Positions 1 to 9,147 of a DNA stretch of 64,000 bases are shown here, piece by piece. Position 1 is the first letter of the stretch. Every line of letters begins with the position of its first letter. This DNA comes from Opitutales bacterium (GTDB lineage: Bacteria > Verrucomicrobiota > Verrucomicrobiia > Opitutales > Seribacteraceae): the NCBI GenBank assembly GCA_028101545.1, contig JAOHKZ010000005.1, forward strand, positions 1 to 64,000, in the 5' to 3' direction. The position numbers were made by a program, and so were the translations under genes. The notes below the pieces were generated by a model. That model had not been told where the DNA came from. It saw only the letters and a program-made list of their open reading frames with translations, and searched no databases.

Positions 1-1
1 A

Positions 2-3000
2 CACAAGATTCCTGTGAAAGCCGATGTCACTCCAATTCTACAGCCAAATCCATTTAGGCGGGGAGTAAAACCAACCGAAGCTCTAGAAAAAGCTCTGTCT
101 CGATTGGAAGAGAAAAAAAGAACCATTCTTTTCTATGGCAATTCAATGGTCGAACGCCTTTTAGAGCATGGCGAACTGGAAGCCCGTTTGCAGATCGCAA
201 TTCCAAACCAGAAACTGAAGATTCGTAGCCTTGCCTGGACCGGTGACGAAGTGGGTAATCGTCTGCGACTTGAAAGGTACGCAACTCACATGAATAACCT
301 TCTAAGTAAGTGGCCTGCCAATACAATTGTACTCGGTTACGGAATGAATGAAGCCTTTTCTGGAGAAGCAGGTCTAGATGAATTTTATGAGCATTACGAT
401 ATCCATATAAGACAGATAAAAAATGTTCATCCTGGTGCGAAGATTGTTTTGTTGTCACCCATTGCCACAAAGAGAGCAACTACAGGATTATACACAAAAG
501 CTATTTCCAAGCTAGCAATCAAACACGGAGCGACATTTATAGATATCCACTCAATAACCAGCGAAAGTGGGATAACTGATGGAGGCATTCACCTCAACAG
601 CAAAGGCAACAGCCTCGTTGCTCGTAAAGTTGCAACTGAATTACTCAAATTACGAGGAATTCAAACATCTGATCCTGATCCAAATCATCTCATCGAAGTC
701 GCCAAGGCCACATCTGCCAAACATTTTAGAGTCGCGGAAGTAGTGCGTCCAAAAAATGCTGTTGTCTACTTCGGTGTACGCGGTCGCCCCTACGAATATA
801 ACGGTGAGATGCCTCGCTATCATGAAATGATTCGGCTCACTGAGTCAGTAATTTACGATATTTGCTCAAACCCTGCACTTAAGTTTTCGGAAATACCCAA
901 ACCATCCTTATCACCAATGGGGCCTGGCAAAGGCAGAGATGATGGCGATCGTACGGGAATAATTAAGACCGTTGCAGAAAGTGAGGCTGAGTTTAAAATC
1001 GCCGATGGTTACGAAGTTAATCTTTTCGCATCTGAGGAACAGTTCCCCGAGTTGCGAAATCCAGTGCAAATTACCTTCGATGCAAAAGGACGACTTTGGG
1101 CTGTGACTATGCCCTCTTTTCCGCACACTCCCCCCGGTTTAACTCCTCCAGATAAAATTATTATTCTTGAAGACACCGATCGTGATGGTAAGGCAGATAA
1201 ACTTACCACATTCGCAGAAGGCCTTGATGCTCTTGATGGGGTCGCTTTTCATCGCAATGGAATTATAATTTCCGAACAACCTCGCCTATGGCTTATGCGT
1301 GATACCAATGGAGATGATATCGCGGACACCAAGGAGGAAGTACTTCGCGGAATTGATGTCACCGATACTCACCACGGAGGCATGATAACAACAGATCCTT
1401 ATGGGGATATTATGTTTAGCGATGGTGTATTCCACCGTTCCCAACTTGAGACACCCTTTGGAGTTGTTCGTGGTATTGACGCCACAACCTATCGTCTTAA
1501 TCCCATTACCGGAAGAATTAATACTGAATGGCAGCACACAACTCCGAATCCATGGGGAATAACTTTTGATAAATGGGGAAACACTTTTCAAGTATACGGA
1601 GATGGACAGGTTTATGATGGCAGTTCATTGATTTGGACACCTCTAGGTGCATATCATCCCTTTAGATACGCTCACATATGTAGTTACGGCAAGGGTTCTG
1701 CCGTCGCTTCCGTATCTAGCCCAAATTTTCCCGACCGGTTCAAGCAAGCAGTTGCATCAGCTTCTCTTTTGGGCCGCTATGCTGTAAATCTCACTGCTAT
1801 CTCATACAAAGACGGCATGGTAAAAGAAGTGGACCATGAAGCTATACTTAGTTCACCCAACGCCGCATTTCGTCCCGCTGATGTTGAATTCGGTATGGAT
1901 GGTGCATTATATGTTTCTGATTTCTGTAGTCCAATTATTGGTCACGCTCAGCACCCAATGCGTGATCCGCATTGGGATCACGATTACGGTCGTATTTGGC
2001 GAATCGTTCACACAGGAAATCCGATTGTCAAGGATTGGCCAAAAATTGAAGGAGCTCCTGCTGAAGAACTGTACCAACTTTTACTGCACGAACAGAACAT
2101 AGTCCGCCACCACGCACGCATCGAATTGCGTAAAATTATTAATACAGGGACTGACTTGTTGGACGAATGGTTAAAAAGCATAAGCGGTTCACCCAAGTAT
2201 CTGGAAGGAGTCCTGGAAGTGATTTTTATCCGAGAAGGGTTGAATCAAGCCAGTCCCAATTTAATCCAGAAACTACTTAAATCTGATAACCCACTTCTTC
2301 GTGGTGCAGGGGTTCAGGCTCTACGTCAACAAGCAGACCGTATTCATGATATTGGAGAAATGCTTTCTCCGCTAGTAAACGATCCTCATCCAAGAGTTCA
2401 AATCGAAGTTATCGATGCCGTCGCTCACCTACGGCCAACCTATCCAACTTTAGATACAATTTTGGCAAACATACAACCTGCAAATAAGCATGTTAGTGAC
2501 TCTCTAGCCTATCTTGATTATGGCACCAAGCCGGCCAAGGGTCGCAGCGTTCCAGTTTTAGATGTCACTCCTCAATCTCAGCTCAAGACTTGGCAATACT
2601 TAGGTGAAAATGAACAAAATAAACCTGTTGCAATGCAGTTGGGCCGGACAAAATTACCTGGAGCCGGTTTATTTCGCACTTTTGTTCACTCAAAAAAACA
2701 ACAATCTGCGATCATAGCGATCAATCACAAAAAACTAAAGATCAGGGTTAACGATGTTTTAAAATTCAGTCAAAACTCACTTTGGAGTGGCGACCAACAA
2801 GTCAATGTGGAACTTGTAAACGGATTGAATGTAATCGAAGTTCAATTAAACAAAGGTCGTCGTGCTAATGGAATTATGCCCCCGGTTTATCTCTATGATC
2901 CAGCAGGGCAGGTTTTAGGCAACACCAGTTATCCCGATAATTTAGAAATCTTTAAAGAGTCTGAAGCAGCATATGAAAAGATGATCGCCGAACGGGGCAA

Positions 3001-6000
3001 TCTTCTCTTCGTCCAGGCAGCAGCAGGTCTTCAATTCTCGCCGACAAAAATGAGCGTAACTCCCGGCAGCAAAGTTCGCCTGGTCTTTGATAATCCCGAC
3101 ATCATGATGCATAATTGGGTACTGCTCAAACCTGGCAGCCTGGAAGAGGTTGGCTCTTTGGCTGACAAGCTTGCCGAGCAACATGCCGGTATGGAAAAAG
3201 GTTATCTTCCTGATACCGATAAGATCCTCGTCGCATCCAAACTACTAGGACCAAAAGCCAAGCAGGAACTTGTATTTACAGCTCCGTCAGAGCCGGGCGA
3301 ATACCCATACACTTGTACTTTCCCGGGACATTGGCGAATGATGAAAGGAATACTAATAGTAGCTGAACCGGCACCCCCAAAGAAAGTAATCGAGGCTCCA
3401 TCCGCTGGGAAATCAGTCACTAAAGCGATTGGCGACGGTGTGATGTTTGAAACGACCTCATCACCCAACGGTTTCAAAACGCTCAAACTACCTGCAAAAC
3501 CAGCGGGTAAAATTGTCGCGAACCGAAATACCAATAACGATCCAATTACCATACTAATCGATGGCAAACTTAGCCAGGGATTTGGTCCGGTGTTTGCCAA
3601 TGGTATCAAGAACGGTGCCTATCGTATGGATCTTGGTAAAAAGCAGCCAGTTTCGGCCGTCACGAGTTGGTCATTTAAACAATCCGCTAGCAGAGGAAAC
3701 CAGTTGGTAACCATTTACGGCAGTGCCAACGATGCTGATCCCGGGTGGAATTTCTCAGATAAGAAAACATTTACCAATCTCGGTACCATTAGCACTGATG
3801 GTCAGAAGATCGATCAATACACCGCTCTTTCGCTACGCTCAAAACCGGAGACAAACCTAGGCAACTTTCGCTGGATTGCTTGGCATGTTTCCCCCGTCAG
3901 CAAGCTGAATGAAAACACAGCGTTCCAGGAATTGGCTGTTGAGATTGGTGTGAAAAAGATAGCGAAGGCAGCTAAAAAGTCGAACACCCAACCTAATGTT
4001 ATCTTAGTTATGACAGATGACCAAGGCTGGGCCGAGGTTGGCTTCAATGGCAACGAGATGATCCAAACGCCTAATTTGGATAAGTTTGCTGCCGAGGGGT
4101 TACAGCTCTCGCAGTTCTATGTGTCGCCGATGTGTACACCGACCCGATCATCCCTGATGACCGGTCGGTATCACTACCGCACTGGTGCTCACGATACCTA
4201 TATCGGACGCACCAATATGAATCCGCAGGAGACCACCATCGCCGAAGTGTTTGCCGATGCTGGCTACCGCACGGGTATCTTCGGTAAATGGCACTTGGGC
4301 GAAAACTACCCTATGCGAGCTCAGGATCAGGGCTTTCACGATGTCGTTGTCCACGGTGGGGGTGGGTTGGGTCAGTTTGCTGACTACCCTAGAAATACTA
4401 ACTACAGTCCAGTTCTGCTCTACCAGGATACCTACAAACAATCCGATGGCTATTGCACCGACGTGTTCATTGATGAATCGATCCGGTTTATTAAAGAGAA
4501 TAAAGAAAAGCCGTTCTTTTGCTATGTCCCACTCAATGCGCCGCACGCACCATTCACTGTCGATCAGGAATACAGTGGCCGCTACCAAGGCAAGATCAAG
4601 GAGGGAGGTCGAAAGTGGACGCCAGACATCTATGGGATGATCACTCAGATGGACGAAGCATTCCAGCGCCTGTTGGATACCGTGAAGACCCAGGGACTGG
4701 AGGAGAATACCATCGTCATTTTTACCACCGACAATGGACCTAACTCTACCTACTTCACGGCGGGTCTCAAGGCGCGTAAGGGCAGTGTCTTCGAAAACGG
4801 TTTTCGGGCGCCATTCGTGATTCGCTGGCCAGCCGCTATTGAGGGTGGACGTAAGCTAAGCGATCTCGCTATGCACATCGACCTGCTACCAACTCTGGCA
4901 CAGGCCTGTGATATCCCGATACCTAAAGATTTGCAACTGGATGGCCAGAACATCTTGCCTCTACTCACCGGTGAAATCGAAAAACTAGACGAACGATTTA
5001 TCTTCATGCAGCACAATCGTGGCAATGTACCGGTGAAATATAAAAATGGCATGGCTCGCAAAGGCCCATGGAAAGTGGTGGGCAACAAAGGTACTCCAGA
5101 GGGATTTGAACTGTATCATATCGATAACGATCCTGGAGAGACCAACAACCTCGCAGCCGAACACCCGGAAAAGGTAAAAGCCTGGGTGGCCGAGTATGAG
5201 AAATGGTTTGATGATGTCACCGCTGAGTTGATGGAAATAAAAGGTGCTCCGCACCCCTTTGAGCTAAATCCAGCCCAGCCCTATGACTATCGACTGACAT
5301 GGCAGGATTGGTATGGAGATATGACTGGCTGGAACGCAAAAAACTATGGCAAATGGCATGTTACCAATCCCGGCCTGATCGACAAATTCGACATCACCAT
5401 TCGCACCACTCGCGATACCTATGGCCTACCAACAGAGCTAAAGTTCATCTGGCTCGATCAGGAAAAGAGCATGAAATTCGATAGCACACCGGATCAGATT
5501 CTGTTAGAAGATATCAAGCTCAAGAAAGGCACGGGGTGGATGGAGGCCCAGCTAATCATCGATGGCAAAATCCGATGTGTGCAGGAAATACAAATCAGAC
5601 CACATGGTGTGAAAAGCGTGATCAAATTCCCGGAAGCGAGTCCACCGCGAAGAACCTCAAAGAACTCAAAGTCGAGCACCACACTACCGAAACTAACATC
5701 GCACCCACTACCTGAAGAGGTAAAAGGTCAGTATGTTAGGATCGAACTACCCGGCGGTGGACGCACCCTTTCGTTAGCTGAGGTAATGGTCTTTGAGAAA
5801 GGCGTCAATAAGGCGCTCAACAAGAAAGCCTCACAGTCTTCAATTGCTTTTGATGGGAAACCGGATTTTGCCATCGATGGAAACACCAACGGCGATTACC
5901 ACTCGGGCTCCACGACCCATACCGAAAGCGCCAGGCCCAATCCATGGTGGGAGGTCGACCTGGGCAAAGCCATAGACATAGACGAAATTGCGATCGCCAA

Positions 6001-9000
6001 CCGCACTGATTCCAATGGCGATCGGTTGGAAGGCTTTACTTTGAAAGTGCTTAATGCCAAGCGCGAAGAGGTATACACGAAAAAACAAACCCCACAGTCG
6101 AGCACCATCCAGTTTATCAAAGACGGCGTCAAATCCTCTCAGGTCGCACCGAAGTCCGGTGCCAGCAGAGGCTCGCTAACGAAGTCCGCCCAGGGGGCTG
6201 ATTCGCATCTATTTATCCTGGCCGGTCAATCGAATATGGTTGCTCTCGATCCGGATGTCTCATTTACACCTGCGGTAAATGCAGCTTTCGGCGAAGAGAA
6301 GGTTATTGTCGTCAAAGATGCGCACAATAGTCAATCGATCCGTCGCTGGGTCAAAGGTTGGAGATCGGTTCAAGGTAAGCCCGTGAATAATAGTGGCGAT
6401 CTCTACGACCACTTAGTAGAGAAGGTTAAAGCCGCTACCGAAGGTAAAGCCATTGAAACCGTGACCCTTGTCTGGATGCAAGGCGAAGCAGACGCCGCTG
6501 GCAATCAGGTCGATGTGTATCGATCCAGCCTCGATCGCCTACTGAAGCAATTAAAGAAGGATCTGGATCAAAAAGAGATTCGTTTCGTTCTGGGCAGACT
6601 CAGCGACTACAGTCTCGAAAGTAATAAACATCCCGAGTGGCAAGACATGCGCGATCTGCAAGTCGCCTACGCAGAAGCAACGCCTTTGGGTGCCTGGGTC
6701 GATACCGATGATCTCAATAACAAAACCAGGGACGACAAACCATTCAACGATGTTCACTACACCAAAAACGGCTATCGCATCTTGGGAGAGCGACTGGCAG
6801 AAAAAGCCATCGAGATGCTCGATCCCCAATCAGAGTTAACCTTTCCCGGGGAAAAGAGTAACTTCCGTGGCTATGTGCGCTACAGTGGTATCAAAACCGA
6901 GCACGGACATTTCTCAGTCGTTTGCCCTAAAAAAGCTGCTCCCGGTCGTCCATGGCTGTGGCGCAGTCTGTTCTGGGAAGCGATCCAGCAGTTTAGCAAC
7001 GCCGATCTGAAACTGGTCGACGAAGGCTACCATATCGTGCTGGCTCACGGCGATGTCGCTGGTCACCCGAAAGGCAATCCCAATATCGATGCCGCGTACA
7101 AAATGGTGACTAGTGAGTACGGATTCTCCGAGAAATGCTCCATGGCCTCGATGAGTCGCGGAACCCTTTCACTGTTTCGCTGGGCCAACAGTAACCCCGA
7201 AAAAGTCGAAAGTATCTATGTCGACAATGGTGTCTGTAATGTTCTCAGCTGGCCTGCCGGAAAGCTGGTGCCAGGAAATAACTCGATCGCCAATGGTGCA
7301 CCAACCTCTTGGAAGGATTTCAAAAAGAAGTATGGTTACACCAGCGACGCAGAGGCGCTGAAAACTAAAGAGAATCCGATCGACTTGCTCGAGCCACTGG
7401 CCAAAGCCGGAGTGCCAATCATCACCGTGTGTGGCAACAAGGATAATGCCGTTCCCTACGAAGAAAACGATGCCATCCTCGAACAGCGCTACAAGGCGCT
7501 AGGAGGTGACATTCGGGTAATCGTCGAGAACAAAGGCCACTCCCATGGCATGAAAGACCCGACATCGGTGCTCAAGTTTATCCGTAAGCATACCCGGTCC
7601 ACTTTGGAGGAGTCAGGCACCAAGCAGCCGGAAAACGCCTGGGTCATCGATAACGACGCCGACTGGGTACTGGCAGCCAGCGACCAGACCAATCTACATA
7701 TTGCCGACGGAATGGCCACGCCAACCGCCAAAGAAGCCACCTATCTCAGTAGACTAAAGACTTTCGACAAACCACGCTCACTCAAATCGATCACCCTGGA
7801 CCAGTCGCCTGTCTGGCATAACTGGGAACCGATCAATAATCTCGGACCAAGCAATCTCGGCGATGCTCCGGTAATGGTCACCGTCGGTCCGGATAACTAC
7901 TGGATGTTTGGACGATATGGCGGCAAAGGAAAGAAGGGCTTCAAAGCGGAAAACGCCAAACTGGAAGGATTCGATATTCCCCTTAAGACTACGCCGTTCC
8001 CGAATCAATACGATGCCCCGGGCGGTCTCAAACCAGGCAAAGGCGGCTACCACGCGTGGCAAAGTCGCGATATGCTCAACTGGGTGCATCACGGATCCGT
8101 CACCGAAGGCTTTTCCAGCTGGGTCACCACCGCCGAATACACCGATGGCAAACTATACATTTACTACGACTACCCCAACGACCAGGACCCGCACCTCTAC
8201 ATCGATGACAACCTCACCGATGGCATCCCGGGCAAAAACATGGGCATGGCCTTTGAAGATCCCTCCCACGGATCCGACTGCACCTTCATCCGTGATCTCG
8301 ACGGCAACTTCCACGTCATCTACGAAGACTGGAGCCCGATTAATGCGAGTAAACATTCCTGGGATTCACCATTGGCAGGCCATGCCATCAGTAAAGACGG
8401 TATCGGAAACTTCAAGATTCTAGCACCAGCTGTAGACGAACGCACCAATCCAACGGGGAGATTCGCCGAATACCCCCACCCTCACTGGCACGCGACCATG
8501 CCTGAGAAGTTCCCTGCTAAAAAAGCTACTAAGGATGTGCCAGAACATCGAATCAAAAAGGGGGAGGCAAAAGCCTACGGCCAATATGAAATTCACGAAC
8601 CTGTACAGGACGCCTTTGGCGACTGGGCGTCTATTTGTATTGGTGGTCAATACTACCTATTCGCCGACTTCCACCCCGCCAACGAAAAGATACGAGTCGG
8701 CTGGTTCACCTCATCGGCAATTAACGAGCCTTTTACCTTTTGCGGAGAAATCGGTAATGGCCACCCTGATCCAGACATCATGTTTGCCGAAGGCAAGTTC
8801 TACCTAGCCACCCAGCAGTCCACCGACTACATAAGTACTGGCCCCTGGGTAGAAAGCGTCGAAGTAAGAGTCGGCGTCGACACTAACAACGATGGAAAAG
8901 TCAATCAATGGTCTGATTGGCAGGAAGTAAAGGAAAGTTATGATTATGTTTCGGGGTTCTCAAAACAGGTGGCAAAAACTTCGGCTTCAATTGATTTAAC

Positions 9001-9115
9001 TTATCTTCCTGAGGGCTATGGTTTCCAGTTTGAGACCCGAATGAATGACACAACCGAAAACTCATCTAAGCCTATTTTGGACTCCGTAACTATAGAGTTT
9101 GGACCACGGGAATAG
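2..9115 (+). CDS. Giant multi-domain secreted carbohydrate-active fusion protein (5' partial)
   Basis: The frame is open to the window edge, so the GTG at 14 is probably not the real start and the N-terminus is missing. Residues are numbered from that GTG. Domains by eye: SGNH hydrolase ~38-220 (FYGNSM; DGGIH); PVC-type dehydrogenase beta-propeller ~327-660; HEAT-like repeats ~680-800; azurin-like domain ~995-1117 with C1101, H1106 and M1110 in exact azurin spacing; discoidin-like ~1147-1316; S1 sulfatase ~1326-1880 with C1374-T-P-T-R; F5/8C-like ~1903-2033; SGNH acetylesterase-like ~2063-2270 with GQS2073NM; alpha/beta hydrolase ~2281-2526 with nucleophile S2381 (SMSRG); propeller glycosidase ~2543-3033, paralogous to the gene at 60351. 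No internal signal peptides or stops are seen between modules. Each domain keeps its visible catalytic motif. The role inferred is coordinated desulfation, deacylation, oxidation and glycoside cleavage outside the cytoplasm. Domain calls are by recognition; the fusion itself is read directly from the ORF. Confidence 0.85.
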   Translation, partial: HKIPVKADVTPILQPNPFRRGVKPTEALEKALSRLEEKKRTILFYGNSMVERLLEHGELEARLQIAIPNQKLKIRSLAWTGDEVGNRLRLERYATHMNNLLSKWPANTIVLGYGMNEAFSGEAGLDEFYEHYDIHIRQIKNVHPGAKIVLLSPIATKRATTGLYTKAISKLAIKHGATFIDIHSITSESGITDGGIHLNSKGNSLVARKVATELLKLRGIQTSDPDPNHLIEVAKATSAKHFRVAEVVRPKNAVVYFGVRGRPYEYNGEMPRYHEMIRLTESVIYDICSNPALKFSEIPKPSLSPMGPGKGRDDGDRTGIIKTVAESEAEFKIADGYEVNLFASEEQFPELRNPVQITFDAKGRLWAVTMPSFPHTPPGLTPPDKIIILEDTDRDGKADKLTTFAEGLDALDGVAFHRNGIIISEQPRLWLMRDTNGDDIADTKEEVLRGIDVTDTHHGGMITTDPYGDIMFSDGVFHRSQLETPFGVVRGIDATTYRLNPITGRINTEWQHTTPNPWGITFDKWGNTFQVYGDGQVYDGSSLIWTPLGAYHPFRYAHICSYGKGSAVASVSSPNFPDRFKQAVASASLLGRYAVNLTAISYKDGMVKEVDHEAILSSPNAAFRPADVEFGMDGALYVSDFCSPIIGHAQHPMRDPHWDHDYGRIWRIVHTGNPIVKDWPKIEGAPAEELYQLLLHEQNIVRHHARIELRKIINTGTDLLDEWLKSISGSPKYLEGVLEVIFIREGLNQASPNLIQKLLKSDNPLLRGAGVQALRQQADRIHDIGEMLSPLVNDPHPRVQIEVIDAVAHLRPTYPTLDTILANIQPANKHVSDSLAYLDYGTKPAKGRSVPVLDVTPQSQLKTWQYLGENEQNKPVAMQLGRTKLPGAGLFRTFVHSKKQQSAIIAINHKKLKIRVNDVLKFSQNSLWSGDQQVNVELVNGLNVIEVQLNKGRRANGIMPPVYLYDPAGQVLGNTSYPDNLEIFKESEAAYEKMIAERGNLLFVQAAAGLQFSPTKMSVTPGSKVRLVFDNPDIMMHNWVLLKPGSLEEVGSLADKLAEQHAGMEKGYLPDTDKILVASKLLGPKAKQELVFTAPSEPGEYPYTCTFPGHWRMMKGILIVAEPAPPKKVIEAPSAGKSVTKAIGDGVMFETTSSPNGFKTLKLPAKPAGKIVANRNTNNDPITILIDGKLSQGFGPVFANGIKNGAYRMDLGKKQPVSAVTSWSFKQSASRGNQLVTIYGSANDADPGWNFSDKKTFTNLGTISTDGQKIDQYTALSLRSKPETNLGNFRWIAWHVSPVSKLNENTAFQELAVEIGVKKIAKAAKKSNTQPNVILVMTDDQGWAEVGFNGNEMIQTPNLDKFAAEGLQLSQFYVSPMCTPTRSSLMTGRYHYRTGAHDTYIGRTNMNPQETTIAEVFADAGYRTGIFGKWHLGENYPMRAQDQGFHDVVVHGGGGLGQFADYPRNTNYSPVLLYQDTYKQSDGYCTDVFIDESIRFIKENKEKPFFCYVPLNAPHAPFTVDQEYSGRYQGKIKEGGRKWTPDIYGMITQMDEAFQRLLDTVKTQGLEENTIVIFTTDNGPNSTYFTAGLKARKGSVFENGFRAPFVIRWPAAIEGGRKLSDLAMHIDLLPTLAQACDIPIPKDLQLDGQNILPLLTGEIEKLDERFIFMQHNRGNVPVKYKNGMARKGPWKVVGNKGTPEGFELYHIDNDPGETNNLAAEHPEKVKAWVAEYEKWFDDVTAELMEIKGAPHPFELNPAQPYDYRLTWQDWYGDMTGWNAKNYGKWHVTNPGLIDKFDITIRTTRDTYGLPTELKFIWLDQEKSMKFDSTPDQILLEDIKLKKGTGWMEAQLIIDGKIRCVQEIQIRPHGVKSVIKFPEASPPRRTSKNSKSSTTLPKLTSHPLPEEVKGQYVRIELPGGGRTLSLAEVMVFEKGVNKALNKKASQSSIAFDGKPDFAIDGNTNGDYHSGSTTHTESARPNPWWEVDLGKAIDIDEIAIANRTDSNGDRLEGFTLKVLNAKREEVYTKKQTPQSSTIQFIKDGVKSSQVAPKSGASRGSLTKSAQGADSHLFILAGQSNMVALDPDVSFTPAVNAAFGEEKVIVVKDAHNSQSIRRWVKGWRSVQGKPVNNSGDLYDHLVEKVKAATEGKAIETVTLVWMQGEADAAGNQVDVYRSSLDRLLKQLKKDLDQKEIRFVLGRLSDYSLESNKHPEWQDMRDLQVAYAEATPLGAWVDTDDLNNKTRDDKPFNDVHYTKNGYRILGERLAEKAIEMLDPQSELTFPGEKSNFRGYVRYSGIKTEHGHFSVVCPKKAAPGRPWLWRSLFWEAIQQFSNADLKLVDEGYHIVLAHGDVAGHPKGNPNIDAAYKMVTSEYGFSEKCSMASMSRGTLSLFRWANSNPEKVESIYVDNGVCNVLSWPAGKLVPGNNSIANGAPTSWKDFKKKYGYTSDAEALKTKENPIDLLEPLAKAGVPIITVCGNKDNAVPYEENDAILEQRYKALGGDIRVIVENKGHSHGMKDPTSVLKFIRKHTRSTLEESGTKQPENAWVIDNDADWVLAASDQTNLHIADGMATPTAKEATYLSRLKTFDKPRSLKSITLDQSPVWHNWEPINNLGPSNLGDAPVMVTVGPDNYWMFGRYGGKGKKGFKAENAKLEGFDIPLKTTPFPNQYDAPGGLKPGKGGYHAWQSRDMLNWVHHGSVTEGFSSWVTTAEYTDGKLYIYYDYPNDQDPHLYIDDNLTDGIPGKNMGMAFEDPSHGSDCTFIRDLDGNFHVIYEDWSPINASKHSWDSPLAGHAISKDGIGNFKILAPAVDERTNPTGRFAEYPHPHWHATMPEKFPAKKATKDVPEHRIKKGEAKAYGQYEIHEPVQDAFGDWASICIGGQYYLFADFHPANEKIRVGWFTSSAINEPFTFCGEIGNGHPDPDIMFAEGKFYLATQQSTDYISTGPWVESVEVRVGVDTNNDGKVNQWSDWQEVKESYDYVSGFSKQVAKTSASIDLTYLPEGYGFQFETRMNDTTENSSKPILDSVTIEFGPRE

Positions 9116-9147
9116 GCTAGTAAGCATCCCACTTTTTTATAACTTTC

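Noticed and set aside
14-16. GTG at 14 as the real start of the giant gene
   Set aside because: The frame is open to base 2 and an SGNH domain follows almost at once with no signal peptide, so the gene almost certainly begins before the window.
7908-8423. 171-aa + strand ORF inside the giant gene
   Set aside because: Pro/Thr/Ser-rich shadow of the glycosidase module; no family features.
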